A stretch of DNA of 9,311 nucleotides from Bathyarchaeum sp965602795 (GTDB lineage: Archaea > Thermoproteota > Bathyarchaeia > Bathyarchaeales > Bathyarchaeaceae), in the NCBI GenBank assembly GCA_965602795.1, contig CBFCZR010000066.1, forward strand, positions 1 to 9,311, written 5' to 3'. A program made the position numbers and the translations under genes. A model generated the notes under the pieces. The model saw only the letters and a program-made list of their open reading frames with translations, ran no database searches and was not told the origin of the DNA. Positions 6,012 through 9,311 of the stretch are shown piece after piece; position 1 is the first letter of the stretch; every line of letters begins with the position of its first letter.

Positions 6012-7094
6012 CTATTTTTTGTTCCATGCTTCGGGAATATAAGCACATGCTGGGTCAGATTCGAACCAGTCGCCTGTGTGGGAGTATGCTCTGGTTCTGC
6101 AGCCGCCACATATCGTACGGTATTCGCAGACTCCACATTTGCCCTTCAGATTGTCTGGATTTTTTAGTCTCTGGAAAAACTCTGAGTTTTGGATTTCATC
6201 CCAGATTTCTTGTATGCTTTTTTCTTTGATGTTTCCAATTTTCAGTTGTGTAGAATAAAATTGGGGTATCACATCGCCGTTCTCGAGGACGCTTATGTAG
6301 CCGCCGAACAGAAAGTAGATGCACTTGCCCGCAAATTCGTGTTTGTACCATTCCTCAAAGTTTTCTGGGTTCCTTTGTTTATATATGCGGGCGTAGAAGG
6401 GGCAATGCACGTGGAACTTGAATTGTTTCTTGTAGGTTTTTTGGCTCAGGTCGTAGAGGTGATTTAGAGCCCATTCGTATTGCTCGGGTGTCGGCTCCAA
6501 GTTCAGATGGTCTTTTGCTCTCCCAGCGGGCACTAGATGGTTGAACCACACAAACCTTGCTCCGTACTCTTCTGCTAAATCGACTACATGATCAAGGTCT
6601 TTGTAGTTGACGGAGGTGATTGCCGCTGACAAGCCGTTAAGTATTCCGGCCTTGGACAGTTTTTGGATGGCTGAAAGGGCTTTTTTGTATGTGCCTGGAC
6701 CTCTCAGCAAGTCATTTGATTTTTCAGAGCCGTCTATGCTGATGGATGTGTAGACATTGTACTTAACTAGGTTGTCAAGTATGTCGCCATCCACATAGGA
6801 TCCGTTGGTCAGTAATACTGCTCCAAGTCCCAAGTCTTTTGCGTGTGCAATAAGTTTGAAGATGTCTTTTCGTAAAAGTGGTTCTCCGCCCTTTAATCCG
6901 AACCATTTAGAGCCGAATTCGTAGATTTGGTCAACTAGACGCAATCCCCATTCGGTGTTTAATTCGTCAGGAGTTGGAGTCATGTTTGCGTTTACGTTAC
7001 AGTATGAGCAACTATAGTTGCAGGCGCCGGTACCTCTCCAGGAAGTAATCAGCAAGGGACCTTCCCCTTTCTTCGGAGAATCAGAACTTGCCAT
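6012..7094 (-). CDS. Radical SAM/SPASM-type enzyme, AhbC/AhbD/PqqE-like group
   Basis: A complete 360-residue radical SAM protein. The catalytic cluster motif is CNYSCSYC (C25, C29, C32). GLKGGEPLLRKD (66-77) contains the SAM-binding GGEP, followed by LLTNG (94-98), SISIDG (117-122) and RGPGTY (131-136). The C-terminal part carries an auxiliary-cluster domain: C258, then GKCGVCEYRTICGGC (C320, C323, C329, C332) and DPAC (C350), with the intervening CRTRAYSHTGD. This cysteine layout and the GGCRxRAYxxTGD text resemble the group that includes the alternative haem enzymes AhbC and AhbD, the haem d1 enzyme NirJ and peptide-modifying SPASM enzymes such as PqqE. Family membership is clear, the reaction is not. 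C231 is an extra cysteine. The ATG at 7094 sits about 29 nt after a TATA box and lacks a Shine-Dalgarno sequence, so the message is probably leaderless. The membrane methyltransferase follows at 77 nt. Confidence 0.95.
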   Translation of the reverse strand: MASSDSPKKGEGPLLITSWRGTGACNYSCSYCNVNANMTPTPDELNTEWGLRLVDQIYEFGSKWFGLKGGEPLLRKDIFKLIAHAKDLGLGAVLLTNGSYVDGDILDNLVKYNVYTSISIDGSEKSNDLLRGPGTYKKALSAIQKLSKAGILNGLSAAITSVNYKDLDHVVDLAEEYGARFVWFNHLVPAGRAKDHLNLEPTPEQYEWALNHLYDLSQKTYKKQFKFHVHCPFYARIYKQRNPENFEEWYKHEFAGKCIYFLFGGYISVLENGDVIPQFYSTQLKIGNIKEKSIQEIWDEIQNSEFFQRLKNPDNLKGKCGVCEYRTICGGCRTRAYSHTGDWFESDPACAYIPEAWNKK

Positions 7095-7118
7095 TTCGGA
7101 TCAAACCCATCCTAAACA

Positions 7119-7128
7119 GATAAAAAGG
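7119..7128 (-). promoter_or_regulatory. TATA box of the SPASM radical SAM gene (leaderless start)
   Basis: The minus strand reads CCTTTTTATC, centred near 7123. The usual archaeal spacing places transcription start within one or two bases of the ATG at 7094, and no ribosome binding sequence is present. Both facts suggest a leaderless transcript. Confidence 0.5.
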
Positions 7129-7241
7129 TTAGTATAATTGCGGTTTAAAAACGATTCCATTTTACATGTAGCTGGACTCTATGTGGCGATAGCTTGAGTG
7201 ATAACATCCTTGGAGCGTTTCCAGAATGTTATTTAGGTACT

Positions 7242-7282
7242 CTATTTTATGTATTCTAAGTCTACAATATGTGTCAGAGGAG
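7242..7282 (+). promoter_or_regulatory. Promoter and ribosome binding site of the second B12-binding radical SAM gene
   Basis: CTATTTTATGT (7242-7252) is a TATA-like element that predicts initiation near 7273. The short leader then contains AGAGGAG (7276-7282), a good Shine-Dalgarno match. That site is 10 nt before CTG 7293 but 19 and 22 nt before TTG 7302 and ATG 7305, so its placement argues for a start upstream of the first ATG. The rest of the divergent gap, 7129-7241, shows nothing I can name. Confidence 0.45.
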
Positions 7283-7301
7283 AGAAGTATAACTGATTTT
7301 A

Positions 7302-8654
7302 TTGATGACCACCGCTCCGCCTCCTCATTCACCTTGGGGTTTATCAGGGAAACTTCCCCCTCTGGGATTAGCTTATGTTGGTGCGGCTTTAGAAAAAGCG
7401 GATTTTCAGGTACAAATCCTTGACAATTACAACATCAGAAAACCAATCGAAGAAGTAAAGAAGGAAATTGTAAGGCTTGAGCCAGAAATAGTTGGGATAA
7501 CGTGCGGTTCCGTAACGTATAGGCCATGCATTGAAACGGCTAAAGCAGTGAAAGAGGTGCTTCCTTCCTGCAAGGTTGTGGTGGGTGGATGGCAGCCCAC
7601 ATACATGCCTGAAAGTTTGCTGCAGCACAAGGAGATAGACTATCTTGTCAGGGGAGAGGGCGAACAGGCAATGGTGGAACTTGCAAACAGCATCAAGAAG
7701 GGAAAAGGCAAATCGGGTGTTGCCAAGATTTCGGGTGTAGCTTATAGGCACAAGGGAAAAACAGTTAAAGTTGCTTCCACGCTCATCGAGGACCTTGACC
7801 AAATTCCGTTTCCGGCAAGGCACCTGCTGCCCATGCACATCTACGATAGGCGTGCTCCCTATTTTGACGCCAAGCCTATGGACACCATGAATGTGGTTCG
7901 GGGCTGCCCCTATAACTGTGCATATTGTGAAACCAAGAAGCTGTGGGGTTCAAGGGTTCGCGCTTTTAGTCCCCGCCGAGTTGTGGCAGAAATCAAGGAT
8001 TTAGCCCAGAATTATGGCACACGGGGGGTCTATTTTGTGGGTGACAACTTTACAATTCACAAAAAACGTGTAGTAGAGTTATGTAGGCTGATGAAAAAGG
8101 AGAACTTGGATATCGAGTGGGTCTGTGACAGCAGAGTTGACAAAGTTTCGCGGGAACTGCTGAAGGAAATGAAGGACGCGGGATGCCGCACCATATGGTT
8201 TGGAGTGGAGTCAGGTTCGCCCAGAATTTTGGAGAAGCTCAACAAGAACGTTACTATGGAGCAGGTTACCCATGCATTCAGGCTTTGCAAGGAAATGGGG
8301 ATAGGGATAGCGTGCTCCTTTATGCTGGGGATACCGGGGGAAACAATCGGAGACATGGAAGCCACATTCAAGTTCGCAAGGAAGCTGGACCCTGACTGGT
8401 GCCAGTTTAACGTGTTTGTTGGGGTTCCGGGCAGTGCCCTATACAATGAGGTGATGGAGAACAAACTCTACGATCGGGTGGAAGATTTTGTGACCTACGT
8501 CAAAACCGACGAGTTCGATTATGAAACGGTGGTTAAGATACAGGAACGGTTCCACTCAACCTTCAACAGGTCACCGAAGAGGATACTCCACAAAATCAGA
8601 AAAGAAGGACTCCTAAGCGTCCTAGCAAAAGGCTTCAAACAAATAAAAACATGA
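7302..8654 (+). CDS. Cobalamin-binding radical SAM protein (full length)
   Basis: Counted from TTG 7302 this is 450 residues; ATG 7305 is the next codon. The N-terminal B12-binding domain shows PPLGLAYVGAALEK (19-32), VQILDNY (37-43), EIVGITCGSVTY (62-73), KVVVGGWQPT (91-100) and YLVRGEGE (114-121), then the linker DLDQIPFPARHLLP (164-177). The radical SAM core has RGCPYNCAYC (C202, C206, C209 as CX3CX2C), YFVGDNF (244-250), WFGVESGS (299-306) and MLGIPGET (341-348). A basic C-terminal tail of about 70 residues follows. There is no DxHxxG, so cobalamin would lack a protein histidine ligand. It is a paralogue of the protein at 1-1046, with the same motifs and linker. The frame stays open upstream to TAA 7290 and reads LILLMTTAPPP, which completes the first strand of the B12 fold, so the true start is probably 7293-7296 with a non-ATG codon. 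Methyl transfer is the likeliest chemistry; the substrate is unknown. Confidence 0.95.
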   Translation: MMTTAPPPHSPWGLSGKLPPLGLAYVGAALEKADFQVQILDNYNIRKPIEEVKKEIVRLEPEIVGITCGSVTYRPCIETAKAVKEVLPSCKVVVGGWQPTYMPESLLQHKEIDYLVRGEGEQAMVELANSIKKGKGKSGVAKISGVAYRHKGKTVKVASTLIEDLDQIPFPARHLLPMHIYDRRAPYFDAKPMDTMNVVRGCPYNCAYCETKKLWGSRVRAFSPRRVVAEIKDLAQNYGTRGVYFVGDNFTIHKKRVVELCRLMKKENLDIEWVCDSRVDKVSRELLKEMKDAGCRTIWFGVESGSPRILEKLNKNVTMEQVTHAFRLCKEMGIGIACSFMLGIPGETIGDMEATFKFARKLDPDWCQFNVFVGVPGSALYNEVMENKLYDRVEDFVTYVKTDEFDYETVVKIQERFHSTFNRSPKRILHKIRKEGLLSVLAKGFKQIKT

Positions 8655-8781
8655 TAACAGCCTAACTTCGGTTAATCTAAGCGCAGGAGAACAGATACCT
8701 CGTTCACGTTTAGTAGATAGATTTAATGTAAAAACAAAATTTTCTAAAATAAAAAAAGAGGGAAAAGAGCGAGTTATTTCG
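8655..8781. other. Convergent intergenic spacer
   Basis: This 127-nt gap lies between the second B12 radical SAM gene and the surface-protein gene, which run toward each other. A tiny hairpin TAAC-TTCG-GTTA (8663-8674), with an extra-stable UUCG loop, follows the plus-strand stop by 9 nt but has no T-run after it, so I do not call it a terminator. The AT-rich right half belongs to the minus-strand terminator-like element. Confidence 0.5.
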
Positions 8782-8783
8782 CT
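8746..8783 (-). terminator. Terminator-like hairpin plus T-rich tract of the surface-protein gene
   Basis: On the minus strand, AGCGA (8783-8779) pairs with TCGCT (8772-8768) around a six-base loop and overlaps the TAG stop. A pyrimidine-rich run and CTTTTTTTATTTT (8758-8746) follow. T-rich tracts suffice for archaeal termination; the five-pair stem may or may not matter. Confidence 0.5.
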
Positions 8784-9311
8784 ACTTTTGGTTGCCCTGT
8801 TTTTTGTGTAGTTTTTGTTTGTAGATAAGTAAGGCAACTGCAACCGTGCATACTGCAAACAGTAAGGGTGTCCATGAGGGAAATTCTGGGATTGGGGCAC
8901 CCATGATGCCTTTTCCGTAGATGGGGTAACTGATTTCTCCCGTGTCCGCCCAGATGTCAACTGCCACGCCGTAGTAGTTGCCGTACATCTTGTCGAAGTA
9001 GAGTTCAGTGTGCCAAAGAGGACGCAAGGTTAAGGGCTCTTTGATTCCAACCATCAGCTCAGTATCTACACGCTCTGACAGCACAGGATGTAAAACTATT
9101 GTCTCGTTGCCTATGTTAGTGTACAAGGCGGGCATGTCTTCTGTGGCTTTTCTAGCAATGCTTATGGCTTCCTTCTCTGAAACGTTTATGATGTCGCTGC
9201 CTATCTTGTAGAGGCTCCAGCCGTCAATGAAATACTTCAAATGTCCATCTTCGAACAGCATGTATGTTCTTTTCCTTGTGAAGTTGAGACCATTAGAGGT
9301 GTACATAAACT
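8782..9311 (-). CDS. C-terminal part of a secreted, membrane-anchored protein with IPEFPSW motif
   Basis: The frame is open to the right edge. An in-frame ATG at 9306 gives 174 residues, but it is five bases from the edge with no signal peptide, so I take it as an internal methionine of a longer exported protein. Visible parts (from 9306): a beta-rich stretch RKRTYMLFEDGHLKYFIDGW (11-30), a PepSY-like helix and strand pattern NVSEKEAISIARKA (41-54), then YYGVAVDIWADTGEIS (111-126). After these come the IPEFPSW motif (139-145), a hydrophobic helix (about 146-162) and a basic tail YKQKLHKKQGNQK. Motif, helix and basic tail form a C-terminal anchor arrangement like the PEF/PGF-CTERM types of archaeal surface proteins. 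NET at 67-69 is a possible N-glycosylation sequon. The function is unknown. The gene ends in a hairpin and T-tract and converges on the radical SAM gene. Confidence 0.85.
   Translation of the reverse strand, partial: FMYTSNGLNFTRKRTYMLFEDGHLKYFIDGWSLYKIGSDIINVSEKEAISIARKATEDMPALYTNIGNETIVLHPVLSERVDTELMVGIKEPLTLRPLWHTELYFDKMYGNYYGVAVDIWADTGEISYPIYGKGIMGAPIPEFPSWTPLLFAVCTVAVALLIYKQKLHKKQGNQK

Noticed and set aside
6012..7094. Naming the SPASM radical SAM gene ahbC or ahbD
   Set aside because: The cysteine pattern matches the wider group, but no other haem-pathway gene is present and substrate-specific residues cannot be judged by eye.
7198..7310. Possible C/D box guide RNA, from GTGATAA, CTGA and TTGATGA sequences
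   Set aside because: The C-like and D-like boxes are about 90 nt apart instead of roughly 12, no terminal stem is visible, and CTGA/TTGATGA fall in the reading frame of the B12-domain strand.
7226..7423. Plus-strand frame of 65 codons at the start of the second B12 radical SAM gene
   Set aside because: Considered as a possible precursor peptide for the radical SAM enzymes, but most of it is an out-of-frame reading of the B12-binding domain, with no leader/core character.
7302..8654. Identification as a GDGT ring synthase (GrsA/GrsB) or another named B12 methylase
   Set aside because: The architecture fits many COG1032-type proteins, and nothing in the motifs distinguishes the substrate.
8663..8674. 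UUCG-loop hairpin as terminator of the plus-strand radical SAM gene
   Set aside because: It has only four base pairs and no following T-run on that strand.

Overview
The window looks like archaeal chromosome, most likely from the Bathyarchaeia (TACK group). The reasons are: AT-rich TATA-type elements about 25-30 nt ahead of several starts, with no bacterial -35/-10 pairs; at least one probable leaderless start; several GTG (and perhaps rarer) start codons; and, at the right edge, a surface protein ending in an IPEFPSW motif, a single membrane helix and a lysine-rich tail. That ending is a style I associate with Bathyarchaeia exported proteins. The lineage is an inference from these traits; no rRNA or ribosomal marker is present.

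Layout, left to right. (1) 1-1046, minus: 3'-truncated cobalamin-binding radical SAM enzyme. (2) 1163-2158, minus: CbiB/CobD, the cobinamide-forming step of cobalamin synthesis. (3) 2236-2475, minus, and 2616-3500, plus: two divergent membrane proteins of unknown function, one small with two helices and one of 294 residues with seven or eight. (4) 3554-5110 (possibly to 5152), minus: YtcJ-type metal-dependent amidohydrolase. (5) 5218-5934, minus: membrane methyltransferase of the isoprenylcysteine carboxyl methyltransferase (ICMT)/PEMT type. (6) 6012-7094, minus: radical SAM enzyme with a C-terminal SPASM-like cysteine cluster, resembling the AhbC/AhbD/NirJ/PqqE group. (7) 7293 or 7302-8654, plus: a complete second cobalamin-binding radical SAM protein, divergent from gene 6. 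(8) 8782-9311, minus: C-terminal part of a secreted, membrane-anchored protein.

The theme is radical SAM and cobalamin chemistry. Two paralogous B12-binding radical SAM proteins and the corrinoid gene cbiB lie within 9 kb, with a SPASM radical SAM enzyme beside a membrane methyltransferase. Most genes appear to have their own promoter, and only the SPASM enzyme and the methyltransferase are close and co-directional enough to suggest joint expression. No substrate can be read from the sequence. I saw no tRNA, rRNA, CRISPR array, insertion sequence or integration site. The intergenic gaps are short (about 50-200 nt) and most hold only promoter-like or terminator-like signals.
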